Part shown: positions 27,227-35,436 of the stretch, in pieces | Numbering within the stretch: position 1 is the stretch's first letter | Layout: each line of letters starts with the position of its first letter | Origin: Eikenella exigua | Lineage (GTDB): Bacteria; Pseudomonadota; Gammaproteobacteria; Burkholderiales; Neisseriaceae | Reading direction: 5' to 3' | DNA length: 64,000 nt | NCBI RefSeq assembly: GCF_008805035.1 | Contig: NZ_CP038018.1 | Coordinates: forward strand, 1,860,001 to 1,924,000 | The notes under the pieces: generated by a model | What the model saw: the letters and a program-made list of their open reading frames with translations, nothing else | Told to the model about the DNA's origin: nothing | Databases searched by the model: none | Made by a program: the position numbers and the translations under genes

Positions 27227-29332
27227 TTATTGCTCGCGGGTTTGATCCAGCAGGGCTTTCATGGAGAGGCGAACGCGGCCGCGGTCGTCCACTTCCAGCG
27301 CTTTCACGCGCACGTTTTGGCCGACTTTGAGGTAGTCGTTCACGTCTTTCACGCGCTCGTGGGCGATTTGGCTGATGTGCACCAGGCCGTCTTTGCCGGG
27401 CATCACGGATACGATGGCGCCCACGTTGTTGTCCAAAATCTTAATCACCACGCCGTTGTACACCTGGCCCACTTCCACTTCGGCAGTGATTTCTTCGATG
27501 CGTTTGCGGGCGGCTTCCACGGCTTCCACATTCACGGCGGCGATGGTGATGGTGCCGTCGTCTTCAATGTTGATTTCGGTGCCGGTTTCGGCGGTGAGGG
27601 CACGGATGGTTTCGCCGCCTTTGCCGATAACGTCGCGGATTTTGTCTTGGTTAATCTTCATGGTGAAGAGGCGCGGCGCGTGCTGCGAGAGCTCTTGCGG
27701 GCCGGCCACGGCGGCTTTCATCTGCTCAAGGATGTGCAGGCGGGCTTCTTTGGCTTGCGCCAGGGCAATCTGCATGATTTCTTTGGTGATGCCTTGGATT
27801 TTGATGTCCATCTGCAGGGCGGTCACGCCTTCGGTGGTGCCGGCCACTTTGAAGTCCATGTCGCCGAGGTGGTCTTCGTCGCCCAAGATATCGGTGAGCA
27901 CGGCGAATTTGTTGCCTTCCAGAATCAAACCCATGGCGATACCGGCCACGTGGGCTTTGAGCGGTACGCCGGCGGAGAGCAGGCTCAAGCAGCCGCCGCA
28001 CACGGAGGCCATGGAAGAAGAGCCGTTGGATTCGGTGATTTCAGATACCACGCGCATGGTGTAGCTGAATTCTTCGGGCGTGGGCAACACGCCGAGCAGG
28101 GCGCGTTTGGCCAGGCGGCCGTGGCCGATTTCGCGGCGTTTGGGCGCGCCCATGCGGCCGCATTCGCCGGTGGAGTAGGGCGGGAAGTTGTAGTGCAGCA
28201 TGAAGCGGTCGGTGTATTCGCCGCTCAAGGCATCAATGATTTGCTCGTCGCGCTGGGTGCCGAGGGTGGCCACAGCCAGGGCTTGGGTTTCGCCACGGGT
28301 GAAGAGGGCGGAGCCGTGGGTGCGCGGCAGCACGCCGGTTTGGATGTTGATGGGGCGCACGGTGCGGGTGTCGCGGCCGTCGATGCGCGGCTGGCCGGCC
28401 AGAATCTGGCTGCGCACCACGTTGGCTTCCAAATGTTTGAAAATGCCTTTGATTTGGTTGGCAGCGAGGGTGTCGGTGTCTTCCGTGATCAGCGCGGCTT
28501 CCACGGCGGCCCAGGCTTCGTCCAGCTTGGCGGTGCGAGCCTGTTTTTGGCGGATTTTGAAAGCTTCGGCTACGGTTTGACCGGCAATTTCCTGCACTTT
28601 GGCCACCAGGGCGGCATCGGTTTCGGGCGCTTTCCAGTCCCACACTTCGGGGTTGACCGCGTCGGCCAGCTCGTTGATGGCGCGGATAACGGCCTGCATT
28701 TCATTGTGACCATATACCACGGCGCCGAGCATCACGTCTTCGGGCAGGATTTGGGCTTCGGATTCCACCATCAGCACGGCTTGTGCAGTACCGGCCACCA
28801 CCAAATCCAGCTGCGATTTGGCCAGCTGGGTTTTGGTCGGGTTCAGCACGTATTCGCCGTTCAGGTAGCCTACGCGGGCGGCACCGATGGGGCCGGCGAA
28901 AGGCACGCCGCTCAATACCAGCGCGGCAGAAGCGCCGATCATGGCGGGAATGTCGGAATCGATTTCCGGATCAACCGATACCACCATGGCCACGATTTGG
29001 ATATCGTGGAAGAAGCCTTCGGGGAACAGCGGGCGGATGGGGCGGTCGATCAGGCGGCTGGTGAGGATTTCTTTTTCACTCTGTTTGCCTTCGCGCTTGA
29101 AGAAGCCGCCGGGGATTTTGCCTGCGGCATAGGTGCGCTCCAGATAATCCACGGTGAGCGGGAAGAAATCCTGCCCGGCTTTCACTTCTTTATTGGCGGT
29201 AACGGCCACCAGCACCACGGTTTCACCCATGGATACTTTCACCGCACCCGCCGCCTGGCGGGCGATTTCGCCGGTTTCGATGGTGACGGTGTGCTGGCCG
29301 TATTGGAAGGATTTGACGTGTTTGTTAAACAT
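27227..29332 (-). CDS. pnp: Polynucleotide phosphorylase
   Basis: A 701-residue phosphorolytic 3'-5' exoribonuclease of the RNA degradosome. Two RNase PH domains are visible: the first begins HTVTIETGEIARQAAGAVKV and has RPIRPLFPEGF; the second has LPRTHGSALFTRGETQALAV, SGEYTDRFMLHYNFPPYSTG and GLILEGNKFAVLTDILGDED. A KH domain follows (IRDVIGKGGETIRALTAETG, about residue 565) and an S1 domain (EVGQVYNGVVIKILDNNVGA). AAAGGAATCCTA precedes ATG 29332. An uptake sequence (28859-28871) encodes VGYLNGEY. The 725-codon frame on the opposite strand is a shadow. Confidence 0.98.
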   Translation of the reverse strand: MFNKHVKSFQYGQHTVTIETGEIARQAAGAVKVSMGETVVLVAVTANKEVKAGQDFFPLTVDYLERTYAAGKIPGGFFKREGKQSEKEILTSRLIDRPIRPLFPEGFFHDIQIVAMVVSVDPEIDSDIPAMIGASAALVLSGVPFAGPIGAARVGYLNGEYVLNPTKTQLAKSQLDLVVAGTAQAVLMVESEAQILPEDVMLGAVVYGHNEMQAVIRAINELADAVNPEVWDWKAPETDAALVAKVQEIAGQTVAEAFKIRQKQARTAKLDEAWAAVEAALITEDTDTLAANQIKGIFKHLEANVVRSQILAGQPRIDGRDTRTVRPINIQTGVLPRTHGSALFTRGETQALAVATLGTQRDEQIIDALSGEYTDRFMLHYNFPPYSTGECGRMGAPKRREIGHGRLAKRALLGVLPTPEEFSYTMRVVSEITESNGSSSMASVCGGCLSLLSAGVPLKAHVAGIAMGLILEGNKFAVLTDILGDEDHLGDMDFKVAGTTEGVTALQMDIKIQGITKEIMQIALAQAKEARLHILEQMKAAVAGPQELSQHAPRLFTMKINQDKIRDVIGKGGETIRALTAETGTEINIEDDGTITIAAVNVEAVEAARKRIEEITAEVEVGQVYNGVVIKILDNNVGAIVSVMPGKDGLVHISQIAHERVKDVNDYLKVGQNVRVKALEVDDRGRVRLSMKALLDQTREQ

Positions 29333-29827
29333 TAGGATTCCTTTAGGAAAAGGCCGCTGCCGCTAAAACACTAAACATAAGCCCGCACAAGCGCAGGCGC
29401 ATGGTTAGGGTTTCAGACAGGCAGGGCAGGTTGGAAATAAAACAAAGGCTTGAGGCTACCTGAAAGTGCAGCCCGAAACCGGCGCGCATTCTAACACGCT
29501 GCCGGGCAGATTGCACTGTATAAACAAGATAATCTTTCGTTTTTCAGGTAGCCCCTTCGTGCATACCCAAGGCTACCTGAAGCCGCCTGCATGGTTGGAA
29601 CTTTACTAAAACTTTGCTTTCAGGTAGCCTGCCGTTCGCCTTCTCTGCCACAAAAGAAAGCGGACATACTTGCTGCGGCACGAACAAAATACAATAGGGG
29701 TGCTCGTGTTCCATATTTCAATACTACCTGAAAACCCTGCCCCGCTGCCGAAGGTGCAGCCCGTATCATGCCGCGCCCGCCTGCGCTAAAATAGCGCCCT
29801 TTCCCACTCATCCTTTATTTATCCACC
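29333..29827. other. Divergent intergenic region between pnp and the YccS-like gene
   Basis: No gene is supported in these 495 bases. It holds at least four uptake sequences (about 29452-29464, 29538-29552, 29569-29581, 29618-29630); the second and third face each other. The promoters of both flanking genes must lie here. rpsO, often found next to pnp, is absent. Confidence 0.4.
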
Positions 29828-32023
29828 ATGCCCCTTATCCCATCCCGGCTCAAATGGCTTTCCGCGCGCGTGCTGGCCGCGCTGCCGATGCTGGTTAGCG
29901 TGTGCATGGCCGTGCTGGCCGTATGGTATTGGCAGAAGCCGCTGATGTGTATGCCGCTGGTGCTCGGCGTGATTGCCGGCGGCCTGGTGGATTTAGACAA
30001 CCGCCTCACCGGCCGCATCCAAAACCTGCTCTCCACCATTGCCGCCTTCAGCGTTTCCTCGCTCACTGTGCAGTTTACGTTCGGTCAGCCGCTGCTGTTT
30101 TTGCCCGCGATGACGCTGCTCACTTTCGTGTTTACCCTGTCCGGCGCCATCAGCCTGCGTTACCGCACCATCTCCTTCGGCACGCTGGTGGTGGCGCTTT
30201 ACACCATCCTCACCATCAACCACAGCATGGTTTGGTATGCCAATACCCTGCTGATTTTGTGCGGCACGCTGCTCTACAGCGGCAACACCCTGCTGCTGCA
30301 CCTCATTTTGCCGCACCGCCCCGTGCAAGACAGCATGGCCGCCGCCTATACCGAGCTGGCGGGCTATCTCGACATCAAAGCCCAATTCTTCGACCCCGAC
30401 GACACCGATCAGCTCGAGCAGCAGCAAATCGCGCTGGCCATGCAAAACGGCAAAGTGATCGCCGCCTTCAACCAGGTGCGCAGCGCCTTGTTTTACCGCA
30501 TGCGCGGCCAGCACCGCCATCCGCGTACCGCCCGCATGCTGCACTACTACTTTGCCGCGCAAGACATCCACGAGCGCGCCAGCTCCAGCTACATCGGCGA
30601 ATACCGCCGCTTTGTGGCCGAGCTCAGCCACAGCGACCTCATCTTCCGCATCCAGCGGCTGATCGAATGGCAGGCGCAGGCCTGCCGCGACATGGCACAC
30701 AGCTTGCAACGCGGCAGCGCGGCGCCGGACAATGCCAAGCTGGCCAAACTGGCCGCCGGCATCCGCCGCTCATACCAGCACCACCAATCCACCCAAGCCG
30801 ACAAGAGCCCGCGCAGCCTGCGCCGCCTTATCGACAACCTCTACGGCATCAACTACCAACTCACCCACCTGGCCGGCGAGCAAGCAGGCTACACCGAAGC
30901 AAGCGAGCAAACCCGTATCGTGCGCGAAGATGCTGGCAGCTGGCGCAGCCATCTCAAGATCCTGCGCCATCATCTCAGCTTCGAATCCGGCGTATTCCGT
31001 CACGCCGTGCGGCTCTCCATCGTGGTGTTCCTCTGCATCGCCTTAGTGGAAAGCCTCAAGCTGCCCATGGGCTATTGGGTATTGCTTACCGCCGTATTCG
31101 TGTGCCAGCCCAACTATTCCGCCACCAAAAGCCGCCTTATCCAGCGCGTGGTCGGCACGATGGCCGGCGTGGCCGTCGGCTCGCTGCTGCCCTATTTCAC
31201 TCCCTCGCTGGCTACCCAACTGGCCGTGGTGGCCGCATCCAGCACCCTGTTTTTCTTCTTCCGCACCAACAAATACAGCTACTCCACCTTCTTCATCACC
31301 ATCCAAGCCATCACCAACCTCTACATCGCCGGCCTGCACGGCATCGACGCCCTGCCTTGGCGGCTGCTCGACACCATCGTCGGCTGCGCGCTGGCCTGGT
31401 GGGCCGTATCCATGCTCTGGCCGGATTGGCGCTACCTTTCCCTTGCCCGCACCGCCCAACGCGCCCTCGCCGGCAACGCAGGCTACCTGAAAAGCATCAC
31501 CGACCAGCTCCAGCACGGCGGCCATTGCGACGATGCCGCCTACCGCATCGAACGCCGCCGCGCCCACGAACGCGCCGCCCAGCTAAGCAGCACCCTGTCC
31601 GACATGTCCGGCGAGCCGAAAAAATACGCCGCGTACCTGCCCGGCGGCTTCACCCTGCTCAAAACCGTTTACGCCATCAACGGCTATACCTCCGCCCTCG
31701 GTGCCTACCGCAGCCGCCTCAGCCCCGGCCAAATCGAGCCCGATTTCAACGCCGCTTTTGCCCGGGCTGCTAACGAAACCGCCCGCCTGCTCGAACAGCT
31801 GCCCGGCCTGACCGAAGCCGAATTTCAGGTAGCCTACAGCGCCCTACGCCAACAGCTCACCGCCCTGCGCCCCGACAATAGCGCCAGCCCCCACGCCCAC
31901 ACCCTCTGGCAGCAGCTTTCCTTGATTGCCAAACTCCTGCTCCCCGCCTACCAGGCCTTGCAAGACGTGGAGGATACCCAAACCGAAACGCAGGAGGCGG
32001 CGGCAGTGGGCACCAGCGGCTAG
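29828..32023 (+). CDS. YccS/YhfK-type FUSC-family inner membrane protein
   Basis: A 731-residue integral membrane protein. It has two blocks of membrane helices (about residues 13-150 and 395-535), each followed by a cytoplasmic helical domain. This is the layout of the YccS/YhfK branch (TIGR01666/01667) of the FUSC superfamily, related to aromatic acid exporter AaeB. Diagnostic segments are PLVLGVIAGGLVDLDNRLTG R, PMGYWVLLTAVFVCQPNYSA and QRVVGTMAGVAVGSLLPYF. The substrate is unknown. Uptake sequences are written in frame at about 31482 (GYLKS) and 31826 (FQVAY). Confidence 0.88.
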   Translation: MPLIPSRLKWLSARVLAALPMLVSVCMAVLAVWYWQKPLMCMPLVLGVIAGGLVDLDNRLTGRIQNLLSTIAAFSVSSLTVQFTFGQPLLFLPAMTLLTFVFTLSGAISLRYRTISFGTLVVALYTILTINHSMVWYANTLLILCGTLLYSGNTLLLHLILPHRPVQDSMAAAYTELAGYLDIKAQFFDPDDTDQLEQQQIALAMQNGKVIAAFNQVRSALFYRMRGQHRHPRTARMLHYYFAAQDIHERASSSYIGEYRRFVAELSHSDLIFRIQRLIEWQAQACRDMAHSLQRGSAAPDNAKLAKLAAGIRRSYQHHQSTQADKSPRSLRRLIDNLYGINYQLTHLAGEQAGYTEASEQTRIVREDAGSWRSHLKILRHHLSFESGVFRHAVRLSIVVFLCIALVESLKLPMGYWVLLTAVFVCQPNYSATKSRLIQRVVGTMAGVAVGSLLPYFTPSLATQLAVVAASSTLFFFFRTNKYSYSTFFITIQAITNLYIAGLHGIDALPWRLLDTIVGCALAWWAVSMLWPDWRYLSLARTAQRALAGNAGYLKSITDQLQHGGHCDDAAYRIERRRAHERAAQLSSTLSDMSGEPKKYAAYLPGGFTLLKTVYAINGYTSALGAYRSRLSPGQIEPDFNAAFARAANETARLLEQLPGLTEAEFQVAYSALRQQLTALRPDNSASPHAHTLWQQLSLIAKLLLPAYQALQDVEDTQTETQEAAAVGTSG

Positions 32024-32040
32024 GTGATGCTTGTGCCTGA

Positions 32041-32190
32041 AGAGGCTACCTGAAAACGGAGCGAAGTGAAGTTTCTGCGCGGCTAAAACAAAGCACAGAG
32101 AAGTTTCTGTGCAGCGAAGTGCCACAACAACGCAGTTAAAACGCGGCTTCCATCGGAAGCCGCGTTGCTATATGGTTTTCAGGTAGCCTG
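32041..32190. repeat. Long composite uptake-sequence element with internal hairpin
   Basis: AGAGGCTACCTGAAAACGGA opens it. Two tandem module A-like cores follow (GTGAAGTTTCTGCGCGGCTA and GAGAAGTTTCTGTGCAGC), then CAACGCAGTTAAAAC (module B end). The hairpin ACGCGGCTTCC-ATC-GGAAGCCGCGT lies at 32140-32165, and TTTTCAGGTAGCCTG closes the element. The hairpin is a likely terminator for the YccS-like gene. Confidence 0.65.
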
Positions 32191-32251
32191 CACTAGCAGC
32201 CTGTCCATGCGGTTCTACATCATGCCGCTACTCAAACCAGCGCCCAAGCAA

Positions 32252-32313
32252 AAGGCTACCTGAAACTTTAGCTACGCAGAAACTTCGCTTCGCTCCGTTT
32301 TCAGGTAGCCTTT
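32252..32313. repeat. Composite uptake-sequence element, copy 3
   Basis: AAGGCTACCTGAAAC, the core TTTAGCTACGCAGAAACTTC and GCTTCGCTCCG, then TTTTCAGGTAGCCTTT. It matches copy 1 in orientation and length and lies at the 3' end of dusA. Confidence 0.75.
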
Positions 32314-32323
32314 GTTTATGCAG

Positions 32324-33364
32324 TTAAACCCCAGCGGAAACCTTCTCCCATGCTTCCAAAATCAATTCGGGGCGGTTGCTTTGCAGCAGGCTGGCATCGG
32401 AGAGCATCTGCCGCCACACCCGGGCATGGTTGCGGCCGTGCAGCAGGCCGAGGTAGTGGCGCAGCATGTGGCGGATGGTGAGGCCCGGGTCGGCAGCGAG
32501 CGAGCGCTGCATATAGCGGTAGAGCGCGGGAATCAGGGTGTCGAAATCGGTTTCAGGTAGCCTTTCGCCGTAAAACAGCCTGTCCCACGATTGCATCAGC
32601 ATGGGGTTGTGATGGGCCTCGCGGCCAATCATCACGCCGTCGGCGTGTTGCAGGTGTTCGGCAATTTCGGCATTGGTTTTGATGCCGCCGTTGATGATGA
32701 TTTCCAGCTGGGGAAAATCCTGCTTGAGGCAGTAAACATAGTCGTATTTCAAGGGCGGCACGTCGCGGTTTTCTTTGGGCGAAAGGCCTTCCAACCAAGC
32801 ATTGCGGGCGTGGACGATATAGGTGCGGCAGGCGGTTTTGTCGGCGAGCGTGCCCACGAAGTCGCACACGGTTTGGTATTCGGTTTGGCGGTCGATGCCG
32901 ATGCGGTGCTTCACGGTTACGGCACAATCAGGCGCGGCTTCCTGCATGGCGTTGAGGCAATCGGCCACCAAATCCACTTCGTTCATCAAGCAGGCACCGA
33001 ACGCGCCTTTTTGCACGCGCGGGCTGGGGCAGCCGCAGTTGAGGTTGATTTCGTCATAGCCCCAGCCTGCTGCGATGGCGGCGGCCTTGGCCAAATCGGC
33101 CGGGTTGCTGCCGCCCAGCTGCAGGGCAACCGGGTTTTCGCTTTCGTCTTTGCCCAAAAAACGCTCGGTCTGGCCGTGGATGATGGCGCCGGCATGAATC
33201 ATTTCGGTGTAGAGCCAGGCATGGCGGCTGATTTGGCGTGCCATGTAGCGATAATGCCGGTCTGTCCAGTCCAGCATCGGCGCAACCGAAAGGCGGTGTA
33301 TACCAATATAATCAGTATATTGCTTGTTTATATTTGCTTTTTCTGGGTTTTCGGTTTGTATCAT
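32324..33364 (-). CDS. dusA: tRNA-dihydrouridine(20/20a) synthase
   Basis: A 346-residue FMN enzyme that reduces U20/U20a in tRNA. Family blocks are LSVAPMLDWTDRHYRYMARQ, ALQLGGSNPADLAKAA, EINLNCGCPSPRVQKGAFGA with the catalytic cysteine, VKHRIGID, YIVHARNAWLEGLSPKENR, and INGGIKTNAEIAEHLQHADG with VMIGREAHHNP. The first about 24 residues (MIQTENPEKANINKQ...) are unlike homologues, and ATG 33364 lacks a ribosome-binding site. A prophage begins here, so the 5' end was probably rebuilt from phage DNA. An uptake sequence at 32549-32563 encodes RLPET. Confidence 0.95.
   Translation of the reverse strand: MIQTENPEKANINKQYTDYIGIHRLSVAPMLDWTDRHYRYMARQISRHAWLYTEMIHAGAIIHGQTERFLGKDESENPVALQLGGSNPADLAKAAAIAAGWGYDEINLNCGCPSPRVQKGAFGACLMNEVDLVADCLNAMQEAAPDCAVTVKHRIGIDRQTEYQTVCDFVGTLADKTACRTYIVHARNAWLEGLSPKENRDVPPLKYDYVYCLKQDFPQLEIIINGGIKTNAEIAEHLQHADGVMIGREAHHNPMLMQSWDRLFYGERLPETDFDTLIPALYRYMQRSLAADPGLTIRHMLRHYLGLLHGRNHARVWRQMLSDASLLQSNRPELILEAWEKVSAGV
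33235..33300. other. Probable prophage left attachment site (attL) in the 5' end of dusA
   Basis: The conserved dusA codons for HRLSVAPMLDWTDRHYRYMA lie here, next to the point where the protein stops resembling DusA and 156-220 bases from a divergent tyrosine integrase. The 5' end of dusA is an established integration site for phages and islands. The exact core can be fixed only with the right-hand copy, which is outside the window. Confidence 0.6.
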
Positions 33365-33412
33365 TTCGGATTATTTCGGTTTATTTTTGCTTATTTCCGT
33401 TTATTTGTTGTA
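33363..33412. repeat. Five 10-bp phased direct repeats at the dusA/integrase junction
   Basis: ATTTCGGATT, ATTTCGGTTT, ATTTTTGCTT, ATTTCCGTTT and ATTTGTTGTA follow each other without gaps. The 10-bp period is about one helical turn. The tract is placed where integrase arm or excisionase sites would be expected. Confidence 0.65.
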
Positions 33413-33455
33413 CCATAAATGCACCATTTTTTGATTTTTTACCGATGGTGCAAAC

Positions 33456-34604
33456 ATGGGAACGATCATAAGGCGCACAAACCCCAGCGGGGCTGTGGTG
33501 TATCGGGCGCAAGTCCGCATAAAAAAGGCGGATGCGCCCGCTTATAGCGAGTCTAAAACATTTACGAAAAAAGCTCTAGCCGCCGAATGGCTCAAGCGGC
33601 GCGAAGCTGAGATTGAGGCAAACCCAGATTTAATACTTGGCATCAAAAAGAAGCGGATGCCGACACTTGCCGCAGCCATTGATAGCTACCTAGCCGAGCT
33701 GCCGGCAGTTGGGCGCAGTAAAAAGCAGGGGCTGTTATTTCTACGTGGTTTTCCGATTGCTGCGCTGCCGCTGGATAAAATCACGCGAGATCAGGTAGCC
33801 TTGTTTGCACAGCAGCGGCATAACGGTATACCGGAAATGGGATTACCGCCAGTACAACCGCCCACAATCATGCAGGATATACAGTATATCCGCATTGTCT
33901 TAAAACATGCGTTTTATGTGTGGAATTTGAAAGTTAGCTGGCAGGAAATTGAATTTGCCCTCGAGGGGCTGAGGAGAAGTAGGATTATTGCGCAGGCAAC
34001 GCGCCGCAGCAGGCTGCCTACAGGCGACGAGCTGCAACGGCTCACCAACTATTTTTACAAGATGTATGCCGTTATCAAAAGCACGGTGATTCCCATGCAC
34101 TTGATTATGTGGCTGGCGATTTACACCTGCCGCCGCCAAGATGAGATATGCCGCATGATGCTGGCTAATTTTGATCGTGCTGCCGGTGAGTGGATGATCC
34201 GTGACATCAAACACCCGGATGGCAGCCGTGGCAACGACAAAGCTTTTGCCGTTAGTCCGGCCGCACTATCCGTAATCGATGAGCTGCTGCAGGATGACGT
34301 GCAGCAACGGATGGCACGCATTACTGAGCGGCCAGGCAGCCTTGTGCCGCTCAAAGCCACCAGCATCAGCGCCCAATTTACCCGCGCCTGCAAAGTGCTG
34401 GACATCCACGACCTACGCTTCCACGATTTACGACATGAGGGAGCAACACGACTAGCTGAGGATGGGGCAACCATTCCGCAAATCCAGCAATACACCCTGC
34501 ATGATTCGTGGGGCAGCCTGCAACGCTATGTCAATTTGCGGCGGCGCGGCGACAGGCTGGACTTTGCCGAGGCAATCGCTAATGCGAAAAAGGTATATCT
34601 GTAA
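33456..34604 (+). CDS. Prophage tyrosine-family site-specific integrase
   Basis: A 382-residue integrase. It has an N-terminal arm-binding region, a SAM-like core-binding domain (about residues 70-170) and a C-terminal catalytic domain. Catalytic residues are the arginine in YTCRRQDEICRM (about residue 226), HDLRFHDLRHEGATRLA (HxxR, about residue 322), and the nucleophile tyrosine in WGSLQRYVNL (about residue 357). It reads away from dusA into the prophage, next to the phased repeats. ATG 33456 gives the usual N-terminus (GTIIRRTNPSG). Confidence 0.96.
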   Translation: MGTIIRRTNPSGAVVYRAQVRIKKADAPAYSESKTFTKKALAAEWLKRREAEIEANPDLILGIKKKRMPTLAAAIDSYLAELPAVGRSKKQGLLFLRGFPIAALPLDKITRDQVALFAQQRHNGIPEMGLPPVQPPTIMQDIQYIRIVLKHAFYVWNLKVSWQEIEFALEGLRRSRIIAQATRRSRLPTGDELQRLTNYFYKMYAVIKSTVIPMHLIMWLAIYTCRRQDEICRMMLANFDRAAGEWMIRDIKHPDGSRGNDKAFAVSPAALSVIDELLQDDVQQRMARITERPGSLVPLKATSISAQFTRACKVLDIHDLRFHDLRHEGATRLAEDGATIPQIQQYTLHDSWGSLQRYVNLRRRGDRLDFAEAIANAKKVYL

Positions 34605-34630
34605 AATACACACAAATACACATAAAATAC

Positions 34631-34665
34631 TTGACAAATAATTTATCGTGTGTAATAATACACAC
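34631..34665 (+). promoter_or_regulatory. hicAB promoter with palindromic operator
   Basis: TTGACA (34631-34636) lies 16-17 bases before a TAATAAT -10 region. The perfect palindrome GTGTGTAATAATACACAC (34648-34665) covers that -10 box. HicB proteins with ribbon-helix-helix tails repress their own promoters by binding such palindromes, so this is the probable HicB operator. Confidence 0.75.
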
Positions 34666-34688
34666 ACTTAGACAGCAGGAGGCACTTA

Positions 34689-34880
34689 ATGAAAAACAGC
34701 CACGAAATCATCAAAGCCCTGAAAGCCGACGGGTGGGAACTGAAAAGAGTAAACGGTAGCCACCATATATTTTACAAGCCAGGCGCAAAATTCCCAATCA
34801 CCATATCCCACCCAAATAAAAATCTATCAATAGGCCAGATAAAGGATGCAGAAAGGAAATCAGGACTAAAACTAAGATAA
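34689..34880 (+). CDS. hicA: HicA toxin (mRNA interferase)
   Basis: A 63-residue basic protein with the double-stranded RNA-binding-like HicA fold: MKNSHEIIKALKADGWELKR, the catalytic histidine in VNGSHHIFYKPGAK, and a C-terminal SIGQIKDAERKSGLKLR. HicA cleaves mRNA and is neutralised by HicB, encoded 86 bases downstream. AGCAGGAGGCAC is a strong ribosome-binding site. In a prophage such a pair usually helps maintain the element. Confidence 0.93.
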   Translation: MKNSHEIIKALKADGWELKRVNGSHHIFYKPGAKFPITISHPNKNLSIGQIKDAERKSGLKLR

Positions 34881-34884
34881 TAGC

Positions 34885-34906
34885 ACTGCCCCGAAGGGGG
34901 GGCAGT
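34885..34906 (+). terminator. Hairpin between hicA and hicB
   Basis: ACTGCCCC and GGGGCAGT pair just after the hicA stop; there is no T run. It may stabilise the hicA 3' end or dampen read-through. Confidence 0.45.
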
Positions 34907-34966
34907 CGCACCCGCCTCAAAATTGTCTAAGCTGCTACACCAATTCAAAAAAAACAGGAGCAAAAA

Positions 34967-35383
34967 ATGAAAGCATTTGCATTAGCCATCTATAAAGATG
35001 CAGACAATCCCACTTACGGCGTAGTCGTGCCGGATGTGCCGGGCTGTTATCCCTGCGGCGACACCATCGAGGCCGCCATTGAGGACAGCAAGGCAGCCAT
35101 CAAAGCGCATATTGAATTTATGCTGGAGAACGATTTAGAAGTAGACTTAACCACGCACTCGATTGAAGAATTACGAGCCAATGCCGATTATGCCGATGCC
35201 ATAGCATGGGGCATTGCCGAAATCGACGAGAGCAACCTATCCGCCAAGCAAACCCGCTTTAACGTCAGCTGGCCTGAATACCTGCTGGATAAGGTTGACC
35301 GCTTCGCCGCCGAAAATCACGATACCCGCTCCGGCTTTTTAGCCAAAGCTGCGCTGGCGGCCATCGATAAAACGGCCGGCTGA
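34967..35383 (+). CDS. hicB: HicB antitoxin
   Basis: A 138-residue antitoxin with a degenerate RNase H-like N-terminal HicB domain (YGVVVPDVPGCYPCGDTIEA AIEDSKAAI). Its C-terminal ribbon-helix-helix-like DNA-binding tail is TRFNVSWPEYLLDKVDRFAA ENHDTRSGFL. It binds HicA and probably represses its own operon through the palindrome at 34648-34665. ACAGGAGCAAAAA precedes ATG 34967. Confidence 0.93.
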   Translation: MKAFALAIYKDADNPTYGVVVPDVPGCYPCGDTIEAAIEDSKAAIKAHIEFMLENDLEVDLTTHSIEELRANADYADAIAWGIAEIDESNLSAKQTRFNVSWPEYLLDKVDRFAAENHDTRSGFLAKAALAAIDKTAG

Positions 35384-35390
35384 TCACATC

Positions 35391-35432
35391 AAAGGCTACC
35401 TGAATTTCAGGTAGCCTTTTTTCAGGTAGCCT
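35391..35432. terminator. Cluster of three uptake sequences behind hicB
   Basis: AAAGGCTACCTGAATTTCAG is a loopless facing pair running into GTAGCCTTTTTT, followed by another TTTCAGGTAGCCTG. It separates hicB from the convergent methylase gene and is a likely bidirectional terminator. Confidence 0.7.
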
Positions 35433-35436
35433 GAAA

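Noticed and set aside
27158..29335. 725-codon open frame on the + strand opposite pnp
   Set aside because: It mirrors the pnp gene, whose protein is unmistakable. The frame arises from GC-rich codon bias, has low-complexity composition (F/H/G/A) and no ribosome-binding site.
29902..31773. 623-codon frame overlapping the YccS-like gene
   Set aside because: Arginine/proline-rich shadow in the +1 frame of a clear membrane protein.
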